Assembly (NCBI RefSeq): GCF_000970045.1
Contig: NZ_CP009505.1
Coordinates: 2,232,001-2,296,000, forward strand
Source: Methanosarcina sp. MTP4
GTDB taxonomy: Archaea; Halobacteriota; Methanosarcinia; Methanosarcinales; Methanosarcinaceae
Reading direction: 5' to 3'
DNA: 64,000 nt
The notes beneath the pieces were generated by a model that ran no database searches, was not told the DNA's origin, and saw only the letters and a list, made by a program, of their open reading frames with translations. A program made the translations under genes and the position numbers. The first letter of the stretch is position 1. Every line of letters begins with the position of its first letter. Shown here one piece after another: positions 27,146 through 37,100 of the stretch.

Positions 27146-30100
27146 TTGCGAAGTTGTAGACCTTATAACCTGGTGATCGTTTTTATCTTATTAGCTGCCC
27201 AGTTCTACCCGGCAGCCGCATCAAGTAGCCAGGAATCAGTTCAAGAACCTTCTTACATTTCGACAGGTACTGCTGCTACTCTGGCAATGGTATCTCAACT
27301 TAGTGTTCAGAACCAGGTCAACACCGATCTGGACGTGGTCGGACTTATAGGCGTTTCCGAGAACAAAACAGATACAGATAGTGACGGGCTGCCCGATTCT
27401 GTTGAAGCTGTTCTCGGAACTGATTTTAATAACACAGATTCTGATTTTGACATGCTTGACGACTATAATGAATCGGTTTTCTATGGGTCAGACCCGCTTG
27501 AACCGGATTCAAATCATGACGGGCTGTCGGATTACTTTGAAGTTACAGACGTCGACTCCCTTGATGCTGATGGGGACGGTTTTTCAAATGTATGGGACCT
27601 TGACAACGATGACGACGGAGTGGCGGACTCAATAGACCTGTCCCCATACTCCCATTCCGGTTTTAATGACAGTTTCTTTTTTGATATAAGAACAAATGGA
27701 AACCCGACATATCTCACGTTCCAGATAAAGCCTCAGAATCCTGACAATTTGAAGTTAGCATTACAGGATTGGGACTGGCCGTACGATGACAAAGGCCAGA
27801 TGAAGGACCTGGATCATTCAACTGATGATCTCAAGTTCATTCCCATGCTTGAATTAAAATCAAACGTGATCCCTGAGCAGTCTGACCTGCTGGAATATGG
27901 TATTGCGGTTTCCTCTGACAGCCTGTACATTCCCCTGACAGTCGTAGAGGACTATGGTGCCAACGTTGCTTTTGGAGGCAGGATGTTCTTCCCGGCATCA
28001 GATCCTTTAGATGTTTCAATTAATGCGAGCCTTATCTGGTTGGTGCAGGGAAAGACCGATAATGAGACCGCAGGGGGGATAGAATCCGAAACAGTCACTC
28101 TTGCCAAATACAACGAAGGGTGTATGCTCACAGGCTTTGAGGTTGAGGAGAACTATGGTACTGACGTTGGTATGTTCTACGGCGACAGTGTGAACCAGAC
28201 ATTGCTGGCAGGCTTTTTAATGGCTTTTTCATATCTCAGGGACGACCAGACAACGTTATACAATATGCCTGCCGAGCTTGTGGGTGCGAATCTGACCGTA
28301 AATTCCGAGATCGAATCGGTCTCGCACCGGGATGTGGCAGTGTTTAACACTACATCAGGAATGAAAGAACAGGCACTCAGTTCATTACCTGAAAACAGGA
28401 TACTGCCATTACTTGCCGCTTATCAATTCAACTTTACCAGTAAGGATATCGATGACCTTGTTTCCGGCGGCGTGTGCGTCAACGGAAAAGCATTTGATTT
28501 CGACCTGACGGCGTCCCCGGCTCCTGCCATTACCATGAAAACAATCAAGATGAGCTGGTATGACACCAGCACAAACGAAAGTGTTGACATGGAATCCTTT
28601 TTGCCTGAAGTGGAAAATTGGGGACAGGGAAGCGGGCTTGATGAAAACACAATTACTTCCATGATGGGCATGGCGCTTGTATGGAATATAGGTGAATCAG
28701 TTGTAACCAGGCTAAACGGGGCAGGTACCATTTTCCAAGATGCAATGGAAGTGAAATCTCAAATTAAAGAATATGGCTTCAGGTATCTTACGCCCACATT
28801 AAAGCTCGGCATTTTTGGGGTATATCTGTTCACCTCGATCAAGCTGGTCGGATTCGGAAAAGCCCTATGGGGTGCTATCAAAGTAACGCTTGGAGCAAGT
28901 GTAAAAGCAGCTTCACAGGCAGCCACTAAAACAATAGAAGCCCTGAAAGTCGCAGGTAAGGTCGTTACTTTTGCAGCACTTGTACTTGAAGCCGCGTTTG
29001 CAATTGTCGGTTTCATAGCATTATTGGACAACGGTACATCCTTTCAGGCAACCGTTTATCTTACTGCGATGACCATCTATCTTGTAATCCTTACAGTTCT
29101 TTTACTGGCAGGACCCATAGGTGAGGTGATTGCTGCTATAATAATGATAGCTGATGCCATAGCCAGCATATTCGGATATGCTTTTTCAGATTTTATCGGC
29201 TGGCTTGTGAGCCTTTTCCATAAGACATACCAGGATACCACCGTTGAACTTAATGTAATAAGCACCTCGATAGACATTCATGATGAAAAAGAGAACGGCC
29301 TGAATGTGGGAGACACTATCAGCTTCAGCAGCCTGATAAACGGGACCGTATCGAAAACCTCACATGGTACCTGGAATGATGTTCTGGAAAGCTACGTAGT
29401 TCCACACTATGCAATTAAGGTATGGTATCTGCCATCACAAGCCTGGTCATCTCCTGTGGGCAGTTATACCAGGAAAATATCATATTTTGAATATCCCGAC
29501 CATAAAAACACAACATACGATACCGGAGCATGGATAAAACCCAATGTGGGTGCGGTCAACTTCCCGATACCCATCCGATTATTGGCAGATTATAAAATAA
29601 TCTATACTGAGAAAAAATTAGAATGGTTTACATGGCATTCTTATCGAAAGAGTTCCGAAGGCACCTCAGCAACGGACCTCGATACAATATATTTCGACAT
29701 ACTTCCCGAAAGTATCAACGATTTTGCAAATTGGTATCCAATTTCCCCCCTGGACAAAGATGGGGACGGAATTTGCAACAGTGAAGACCCTTACCCCTGG
29801 AGCTGGGATCGCGATGGGGATGGGTTGAGTGACAAATTTGAACTGGACATTGGAACCGACCCTGGAAATTCTGACATGGATGGGGACGGGTTGAATGATA
29901 GAATAGAACTTATCCACGGTACGAACCTGACAGAATGGGATACTGACGGGGACAACCTATCGGATTACAAAGAAATAAACGGTTGGTCGATATCCTTCAA
30001 CTACAGCAACCGGACGTTCAACATGTCCGTCCACTCCGATCCTCTGGTGCAGGATACTGATGGGGACGGCGTGGATGACCAGATGGAATACTGGAGTTCC

Positions 30101-32995
30101 CTCAATCCCGGATCAAAGGACACTGACGGTGATGGGGTTATTGATGTGCCAAAACCCGGATACATAACTTATGTTCATTTTGAAAAAAAATGGGGTCGTT
30201 ATGGTTCAGGAGATGGACAATTTAATGAACCAATTGCAGTTGCAGTTGATTCCGAGGGGTTCGTATATGTTGCCGACGTTTATAACCACCGCATCCAGAA
30301 GTTCGATTCCAATGGGAACTTCATCACTAAATGGGGACGGCACGGATCGGGAAACGGAGAGTTTAGAACAATAGGTGACATGGTGGTTGATGCAAATCGC
30401 GGCTATGTTTATGTGAGTGATGTTTACTGGTATGATCCGCCATATGAACGCATTCAAAAGTTTACAACAAACGGAAACTTCGTAACATCATGGTATTGTA
30501 ACTATTCTTATGCTTTAGCCGTTGATTCGGACGGTTATGTTTATGCTCCCTCCGTGTTGGAAGTTAACGGCTCAGCTCTCAAATGTATTCAAAAGTTCGA
30601 TCCCAGTGGAAGCCTCATCACAACATCCTGGTTCGAAAGTGATGAGGTCATTCTTAATGGCATTACTGCACTGACTGTTGATTTAGATGGAAATGTCTAT
30701 GTGACAGATGGGGCAGATCATGTCAATCACGGGATTTATAAGTTCGATTCCAATGGAACTTTCATTTTGAAATGGGAAAGTGAAGGTTATCCAGACAGGC
30801 TTTTTTTATGGCCTGAAGGTATGACGGTAGACAAAAAGGGATTTGTATACATTGCCAACACAGCTGACAACCATATTCAGAAGTTCGACTCCACCGGCTG
30901 GTTCATCACCAGATGGGGCAGCGAAGGTGAAAATGATGGCGAGTTTAAATACCCATCGGGAATAGCGGTTGACGCAAATGAATATGTCTATGTCAGTGAA
31001 GGAGCTGGATATGGTGGATCTGGCAATGAGCCCGGAAACCGTATCCAGAAATTCTCCCAGATAACAGAACTTCAAGTGCCCGGCACTTCCAATCTTACCG
31101 ATACCGATGGTGACGGGCTGATGGACATAAACGAGACCAATGGCTGGAATGTGACCTTCACAAACCTAACCGGCACTTTCACGGTTCATGTCAGCAGCGA
31201 ACCCTTTGCAAATGACACGGATTTCGAGGGACTTGCAGACCTTGATGAATACAATATTCCTTCAAACCCCGGGGATCTGGATACCGACGATGATGGGCTT
31301 AATGATTTTGTAGAGATGATGCTGGGAACGAACATCACCCACTTTGATACGGACGGGGATGGGCTTGATGACGGGACCGAGCTAACTTTTGGCAGCGACC
31401 CTGCAAAAGCGGATAGCGACGGGGATGGCCTTTCTGACCTTGATGAGTTCAATTACCTATCCAACCCGAGAAATAAAGACACTGACGGCGACGGGCTGAA
31501 CGATTCCGAGGAGGCAGACTTCAATTCAAGCCTGAAAAACCCGGATTCTGATGGGGATTTGATGTTTGACGGGGAGGAGAAAAATAATAGTGCAGATCCC
31601 TGGGACCCGGATTCTGACGGCGACGGCTTACAGGACGGCTATGAACTGTTTTATAATACCAGTGCAGTGAACAACGATACCGATAAAGACGGGGTTTTTG
31701 ACGGAGAGGAAGTTGAGAACAGGATGGACCCATCAAACAATGACACCGATGGGGACGGACTGGATGACTTCAGGGAACTCAGCAACGGCACAAATCCACT
31801 GGACAGTGATACGTACGGAAACGGCTTGAACGATTCCGAAGACCCCTACTCCTTTGCACCTAATGTGGACAGGATCTGGGCGGCATATGACCCTGATGAT
31901 GACACGGTGCAGCTTATTGAAAACCTTGAAAAATACACCAACGTCACTGTATTCAAGCCGGAGGAAATAGGGAATTATTCCGGCAAGCAATGTATTCTGC
32001 TTATCGGAAGACCCGGACAGGAAAATAACACTGCCGGTAACATAACCCGGAGCATCCTGAACGCCTCTTCACCGGATGCCCTTGCCAGAATGCAGGAATC
32101 CGATTATGAAAGGTTCTATGTTGACCACGACCTATGGAACACAACCCAGACAGTTGTCATGCTTTCACACCCGTATCCATCGGACCATTTCAGAGTGCTG
32201 GAAATGTTCAAGACCCTTTCCCAGGAAATAGAATATCCGGATCTTGTAAGCGATTTCAAAGCAGATGCCATAGCCGAGATGGGGTCATTCGTCAGGGTCG
32301 AACTGAAAAACCCCGTGAAACCGACAATAGAAATGAAACCCTATGATGAAACAAACGTCCCTCATAGCCTTACGTACACTTTATCCGGAAATGAAAAAGC
32401 TGTGAAATACCTTGACATAAATGTCAGTGAAAACGTCATCAACGAAAGCTCCAATAACATCAGGCAGGCTATCATAGTTATTTACTATACTGCCGAAGAC
32501 CTTGACAGGACCGGGGATGGGGATGCGAATGACCCGGGGGATATCGATGAGAAATCCATAGGCATTTCCTGGTTCAATGAATCATCAGGAGAATGGGAGA
32601 AACTGTCAACTGATATGGACTGGGTAAACGATCTTGGGGTAAATACCACAAATGATGTCATTTACGGCAGGGAATACGAGGGGTCTGTCTGGGCAAACGT
32701 CTCTCATCTCAGCCTCTACGGGCTTTCCGGTAATGAAATAAAGCAGCCTCCGGTCGATCCTGCACCCCATGACGGACACCGCAGAATCCCGTTAATCACG
32801 GATGAAGAAAGCCAAGATGAGAATATCACGCTTGAAGATCAGGAACCCTTACAAGGTCCGGAAAACCTTGCTAACGAAACTGCAGGGACAGCAGAAACAG
32901 GTACACTCCCTGAAATATGGTTCTATCTGGCAGCAGCCATGATAATCTTACTGACGGGCCTGGGAGCTGCATATGTATTAAGAAAAAAAATGTGA
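27146..32995 (+). CDS. Giant surface protein with Ca-binding repeats and NHL propeller (module 1)
   Basis: 1949-aa exported, cell-surface protein. Order: signal peptide (about 1-26); DxDxDGLxD thrombospondin type 3-like Ca-binding repeats (about 74-165); a large region with no recognised family (about 170-550); a long hydrophobic stretch (about 551-690) of several potential membrane helices; a beta-rich region (about 695-870); Ca-binding repeats (870-998); NHL repeats forming a beta-propeller (about 1008-1311, e.g. GFVYVADVYNHRIQKFD); more Ca-binding repeats (about 1318-1568); an unassigned region; and a C-terminal TM anchor (about 1920-1943) ending in Arg-Lys-Lys. TTG start with GGTTGGTGG upstream. 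Likely adhesion or envelope role; ligand unknown. Confidence 0.8.
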   Translation: MRSCRPYNLVIVFILLAAQFYPAAASSSQESVQEPSYISTGTAATLAMVSQLSVQNQVNTDLDVVGLIGVSENKTDTDSDGLPDSVEAVLGTDFNNTDSDFDMLDDYNESVFYGSDPLEPDSNHDGLSDYFEVTDVDSLDADGDGFSNVWDLDNDDDGVADSIDLSPYSHSGFNDSFFFDIRTNGNPTYLTFQIKPQNPDNLKLALQDWDWPYDDKGQMKDLDHSTDDLKFIPMLELKSNVIPEQSDLLEYGIAVSSDSLYIPLTVVEDYGANVAFGGRMFFPASDPLDVSINASLIWLVQGKTDNETAGGIESETVTLAKYNEGCMLTGFEVEENYGTDVGMFYGDSVNQTLLAGFLMAFSYLRDDQTTLYNMPAELVGANLTVNSEIESVSHRDVAVFNTTSGMKEQALSSLPENRILPLLAAYQFNFTSKDIDDLVSGGVCVNGKAFDFDLTASPAPAITMKTIKMSWYDTSTNESVDMESFLPEVENWGQGSGLDENTITSMMGMALVWNIGESVVTRLNGAGTIFQDAMEVKSQIKEYGFRYLTPTLKLGIFGVYLFTSIKLVGFGKALWGAIKVTLGASVKAASQAATKTIEALKVAGKVVTFAALVLEAAFAIVGFIALLDNGTSFQATVYLTAMTIYLVILTVLLLAGPIGEVIAAIIMIADAIASIFGYAFSDFIGWLVSLFHKTYQDTTVELNVISTSIDIHDEKENGLNVGDTISFSSLINGTVSKTSHGTWNDVLESYVVPHYAIKVWYLPSQAWSSPVGSYTRKISYFEYPDHKNTTYDTGAWIKPNVGAVNFPIPIRLLADYKIIYTEKKLEWFTWHSYRKSSEGTSATDLDTIYFDILPESINDFANWYPISPLDKDGDGICNSEDPYPWSWDRDGDGLSDKFELDIGTDPGNSDMDGDGLNDRIELIHGTNLTEWDTDGDNLSDYKEINGWSISFNYSNRTFNMSVHSDPLVQDTDGDGVDDQMEYWSSLNPGSKDTDGDGVIDVPKPGYITYVHFEKKWGRYGSGDGQFNEPIAVAVDSEGFVYVADVYNHRIQKFDSNGNFITKWGRHGSGNGEFRTIGDMVVDANRGYVYVSDVYWYDPPYERIQKFTTNGNFVTSWYCNYSYALAVDSDGYVYAPSVLEVNGSALKCIQKFDPSGSLITTSWFESDEVILNGITALTVDLDGNVYVTDGADHVNHGIYKFDSNGTFILKWESEGYPDRLFLWPEGMTVDKKGFVYIANTADNHIQKFDSTGWFITRWGSEGENDGEFKYPSGIAVDANEYVYVSEGAGYGGSGNEPGNRIQKFSQITELQVPGTSNLTDTDGDGLMDINETNGWNVTFTNLTGTFTVHVSSEPFANDTDFEGLADLDEYNIPSNPGDLDTDDDGLNDFVEMMLGTNITHFDTDGDGLDDGTELTFGSDPAKADSDGDGLSDLDEFNYLSNPRNKDTDGDGLNDSEEADFNSSLKNPDSDGDLMFDGEEKNNSADPWDPDSDGDGLQDGYELFYNTSAVNNDTDKDGVFDGEEVENRMDPSNNDTDGDGLDDFRELSNGTNPLDSDTYGNGLNDSEDPYSFAPNVDRIWAAYDPDDDTVQLIENLEKYTNVTVFKPEEIGNYSGKQCILLIGRPGQENNTAGNITRSILNASSPDALARMQESDYERFYVDHDLWNTTQTVVMLSHPYPSDHFRVLEMFKTLSQEIEYPDLVSDFKADAIAEMGSFVRVELKNPVKPTIEMKPYDETNVPHSLTYTLSGNEKAVKYLDINVSENVINESSNNIRQAIIVIYYTAEDLDRTGDGDANDPGDIDEKSIGISWFNESSGEWEKLSTDMDWVNDLGVNTTNDVIYGREYEGSVWANVSHLSLYGLSGNEIKQPPVDPAPHDGHRRIPLITDEESQDENITLEDQEPLQGPENLANETAGTAETGTLPEIWFYLAAAMIILLTGLGAAYVLRKKM

Positions 32996-33123
32996 ATAAA
33001 GAAAGGGAAAGTGAACGAAGGAGAACGTGAACGAAGAGAAAGAATGTAAACAAAGAAAGGGAACGTGAACGAAGAGAGAACGTGAATAAAAAGAGATTGT
33101 GAACGAAGAGAGAGAATGTGAAC

Positions 33124-33840
33124 ATGAGAAAAATTACGCAAAACGGTCTTTCAGGCAGATTCACGATAACTCTTGTAATAATAATCCTTATCTCTGCTTT
33201 TTTGATTTATTCGTATTCTAATGGACAGGTTAAAAATGAGGAGGATTTGATATCCAAAACCTCCGATGCTTTAGAAAAAACCAGATTTTATCGCTTTGAG
33301 ATGTACTCCAACCTTTCAATGATGAATGAGAATTTCCAGGTCATAAATTCGGAAGGGCAGGTTGACGTATTTAAGAACAAAATGTACCAGACGATGACCC
33401 TCCAAAACCACTCTATCGAGATAATTGTCATCGATGACCAGGCATACTACCGTGAAAACAAAGGTCTATGGCAGACTAAAAAGCTGGAAGATACCGAAGA
33501 ATTAAATGCGATATTATCCGAACAACAGCTGATATTATCCAGTGCTGAAAATTCGACCATGTCCAGAGAAGAGGATGTCTGGCTGCTTGAGGTCATTCCG
33601 GAACAGGAAAATGTGCTTGAGCAAATGCAATCCATGGGAGTCGATACTTCAGGAATTGAGCTGAAAAGCTTTGTTACAAGATACTGGATAGAAGCGGACA
33701 CATATCATATAATTGAGATCGAGAGTGTCACAAACGCTGAAATGAATATCATGGGACTCAAGACCCCTGTAGAAATGAAGAACACTATTCTTTTGAGCGA
33801 TTATAATAAAAAAGTATCAATTGAAGCACCTGTCACTTAA
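33124..33840 (+). CDS. Membrane-anchored LolA/LppX-like protein (module 1)
   Basis: About 238-240 aa; one N-terminal membrane segment (FTITLVIIILISAFLIYSYS) and an external domain of alternating beta strands and helices, resembling the LolA/LppX or DUF6612 lipoprotein fold (matches such as FRFEMYSNLSMM, VDVFKNKMYQTM, and the ending STxTVNAEMNIMGLKTPVEM style strand). Assignment to a family is tentative. It may chaperone or hold the giant protein, as it is encoded 128 bp after it and both are duplicated together. ATG 33124 is used; a GTG two codons earlier is also possible. Confidence 0.7.
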   Translation: MRKITQNGLSGRFTITLVIIILISAFLIYSYSNGQVKNEEDLISKTSDALEKTRFYRFEMYSNLSMMNENFQVINSEGQVDVFKNKMYQTMTLQNHSIEIIVIDDQAYYRENKGLWQTKKLEDTEELNAILSEQQLILSSAENSTMSREEDVWLLEVIPEQENVLEQMQSMGVDTSGIELKSFVTRYWIEADTYHIIEIESVTNAEMNIMGLKTPVEMKNTILLSDYNKKVSIEAPVT

Positions 33841-34138
33841 AGTAAGAGCCTTCATGCACCTTGCTCAGGAATTCCGTCTTGTTCCCTGCTGTATTTGTAG
33901 TCATGAACCATTTTTCCTCCAGTTTATTCTATATCAAAAGGCAGCATTTGACCCAGTACATCCCACAAAGCAAACGCAATGGCAGGATAGGAGATGTTTT
34001 TTGCAGCAAATAAACTGAAAACTCCGTAACATTTTAGCCTCGAATATAACTCAGCGAATATAACTCAGTTCTGAAAAAAATGACAACTCTTTTATACATT
34101 GACATTTTGTAAACTATAATAGGGTTGGTGATATAGAT
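33841..34138. other. Gap between modules with decayed minus-strand coding remnant
   Basis: The minus strand from about 34025 to 33924 reads as protein (FSLFAAKNISYPAIAFALWD, then VLGQMLPFDIE) ending in TAA. 12 bases later a strong GGAGG and ATG (33911) start another frame (MVHDYKYSREQDG) that stops at 33852. This looks like the end of one gene and the start of the next from an old operon. The module 2 promoter follows (34074-34138). Confidence 0.45.
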
Positions 34139-37100
34139 TTGCGTAGTTGTAGACCTTATAACCTGGTGATCATTCTTATTTTATTGGCTGCCCAGTTCTA
34201 CCCGGCAGCCGCATCAAGCAGCCAGGAATCAGTTCAAGAACCTTCTTACATTTCAAAAGGTACTGTTGCTGCTCTGGCAATGGTATCTCAACTTAGTGTT
34301 CAGAACCAGGTCAACACCGATCTGGACGTGGTCGGACTTATAGGCGCTTCCGAGAACAAAACAGATACTGATGGCGACGGACTGCCCGATTCTGTTGAAG
34401 CTGTTCTCGGAACTGATTTTAATAACACAGATTCTGATTTTGACAGGCTGGACGACTACAATGAATCGGTTTTCTATAGGTCAGACCCGCTTGAACCGGA
34501 TTCAAATCATGACGGGCTATCGGATTACTTTGAAGTGATGGATGTTTACTCCCTTGATGTCGATGGGGATGGTTACCCAAACATCTGGGATTTTGATAAT
34601 GATGGCGATTGCGTTGAAGATAACATCGATTCATCCCCTTTTGCTCTTTCTGCAGCCAGAGAAAGCTTCAATTTTAATCTTAAAACAAATGGAAATCCCA
34701 CCTATGTAGACTTCCAGTTGCTCCCACAAAATCCTAATAATGTGAACATAGCTTTGCAAAAATGGGACTGGCCGTATGACAATAAAAGTACGATGCAGGA
34801 CCTGGATAATTCCGAAGATGATGTGCAAGTTATCCCCATGCTTGAACTCACAATGAGTTCTGTTCCTGATCAAGCAGATGTGAAGGATTATGGGATTGGA
34901 ATCTTTTCGAATACTGCGTATGTACCTCTTGTTCAGGTTCAAGGGCTTGGAGCAAATGTTGCCCTGGCCGGTAAGATGTTCTTTCCTGAATCTGAACCCC
35001 TTGACAGTCAGGTAAATGCGAGTCTTATCTGGCTGGTGATGGCAAAGACCGATTCTATGGAAAATGGAACTGTAATATCCGAAAACACAACCCTGATAAA
35101 ATACCAGGAAAACTTCACGCTCACTGGATTTAGTATTGAGGAAAGTTATGGCAGTGATATCGGCCTTTTCTACAGTGATGAAATAAACCAGACAATTGCA
35201 GCTAACTTTGTAATGGCATATTCGTTTTTAAGAAATAATCAGACCACTGTATATGATATGCCCTCTAAACTTGCCGAGCATAACGTGAGTGTGTCCTCTA
35301 CAATTAATAGCTCATCTCATCGTGATAAGGCATTATTGAATGTTACTACCAGGATGACCCCGGGAGTTTTGAATTCGCTTCCAGAGGACATGGTTCTTCC
35401 AGTCATTTCCGCAATTGAAAGTAATTTCGCAAAAAAAGATCTGTCAGAGCTTGATTCAAGCTCTTACATGGTGGGAAATGGGCTTTCCATTAACCTAAGG
35501 AGTGAGCCTGTAATAACCCTTAAAACCTTGAAAACAAGCTGGTATAATACTACTGATCAAAAACCCCTTGTAATCGATTCAATTTTACCAGTCATCAGGG
35601 ATTGGGGGCAACTAATGAATCTGGATGATAATTCCCTTGCATCCATGATGGTTCTGGTAATAGCATGGAATATAGGTGAATCAACAGTAACAAGAATCGG
35701 GAACGATAGTACTAGTTTTGTGAATGAAGTCCTGGATGTGCTAGAGGTAATTGAAACAGGGATTGGGGGTTATCTTTTATCGTATTCTTCTTTGATTGAT
35801 GTAATAAGTATCGCTACAGAAGGTACATATCGAGTTTTTTTTGCATTAAATTATGTAGGTGAATTTATTCAGGGCGTATTAGGCCTTGTCATGTACACAT
35901 CCAAAATTGTAGATAAAGTTGTGGATGTTATCAGCACTGTGGCTAAATTTGCAGAAGGATTGGGGAAGGTTCTTGGTATAATAGGTGCGATCACGCTGGT
36001 AGTAGGATTCGTTTTTGATATAGGTTTTGCAATATGGGGTTTCTTTAAAATTGCAATGAGTGAGGGATGGTCATCAACCGGCACTTTCCAGGGAGCTGTT
36101 TATGCTACTATTATGGGTGTATATGCAATCAGTCTTTTTGTCATTGGAGTAATTTTGCTGGCAGTGGCATTAATTCCTTATGTGGGTTGGATAATTGCCC
36201 TGGTTGGAGGGATTATATTGGGAGTTATTGCACTGACCGACTTTATACTGGGATTCTTTGATATTGGTATTTCGAATCTGGTGGAAAAGTTAGTAGGTAC
36301 ATTCCATCAAACTTACATGAATACCGAATTTTCCCTCGGCCTGATTAATTCCTCGATTGACATTAAAGATTACAATGAAAATGGATTCGACATCGGGGAC
36401 AGGATAACATTTAGTAGTTTTGTTAACGGGACCGTTTTAAGAACGTCTGACGGTACATGGGAAGATGTTAAAGAAAGTTACGTTATCCCTCATTATGAGG
36501 TCAAGAGGTGGATGACTGAAGATACACCATATGCATATTGGGTTTCACCATATGGCAGTTTTACCAACAATGTATCATACTCTGAAATAAACCCTGAATC
36601 CAAGAATACCACATACGAGATCGGTGCATGGATTGAACCAAAATTGGGTACCATTAACTTCCCTCTAGCAGTCCTATTTACAGCGGACTATAAAATAATC
36701 TATACGGACAGGAAAATTGAATGGGATTTCTGGAACGGCTATAAATATACACGCCTGAACCAAACAGGAACGATCCAAAACGAGCTAGATACACTCTATT
36801 TCGATGTACTTCCAGGAAATGTCAATGATTTCACAACATGGTATCCGTTAACGTCACAGGATAAAGATAACGACGGGCTTGGTAATAATGTAGATCCCTA
36901 CCCATGGGCATGGGATGGGGACGGGGACGGGTTAAGCGATAAATTTGAACTGGACATCATAGGCTCTGACCCTGGAAGTAGGGATAAGGATGGGGATGGG
37001 TTGAGCGATCGAATGGAACTTATCTATGGGACGAACCTGACAGAATGGGATACTGATAATGATAATCTGTCAGATTACAAAGAGATCAATGGCTGGGATA

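Noticed and set aside
33851-33873. Possible CRISPR repeat relic (CCTTGCTCAGGAAT)
   Set aside because: Only 14 bases resemble the repeat end and no spaced partner is seen; the stretch also fits the end of a decayed reading frame.
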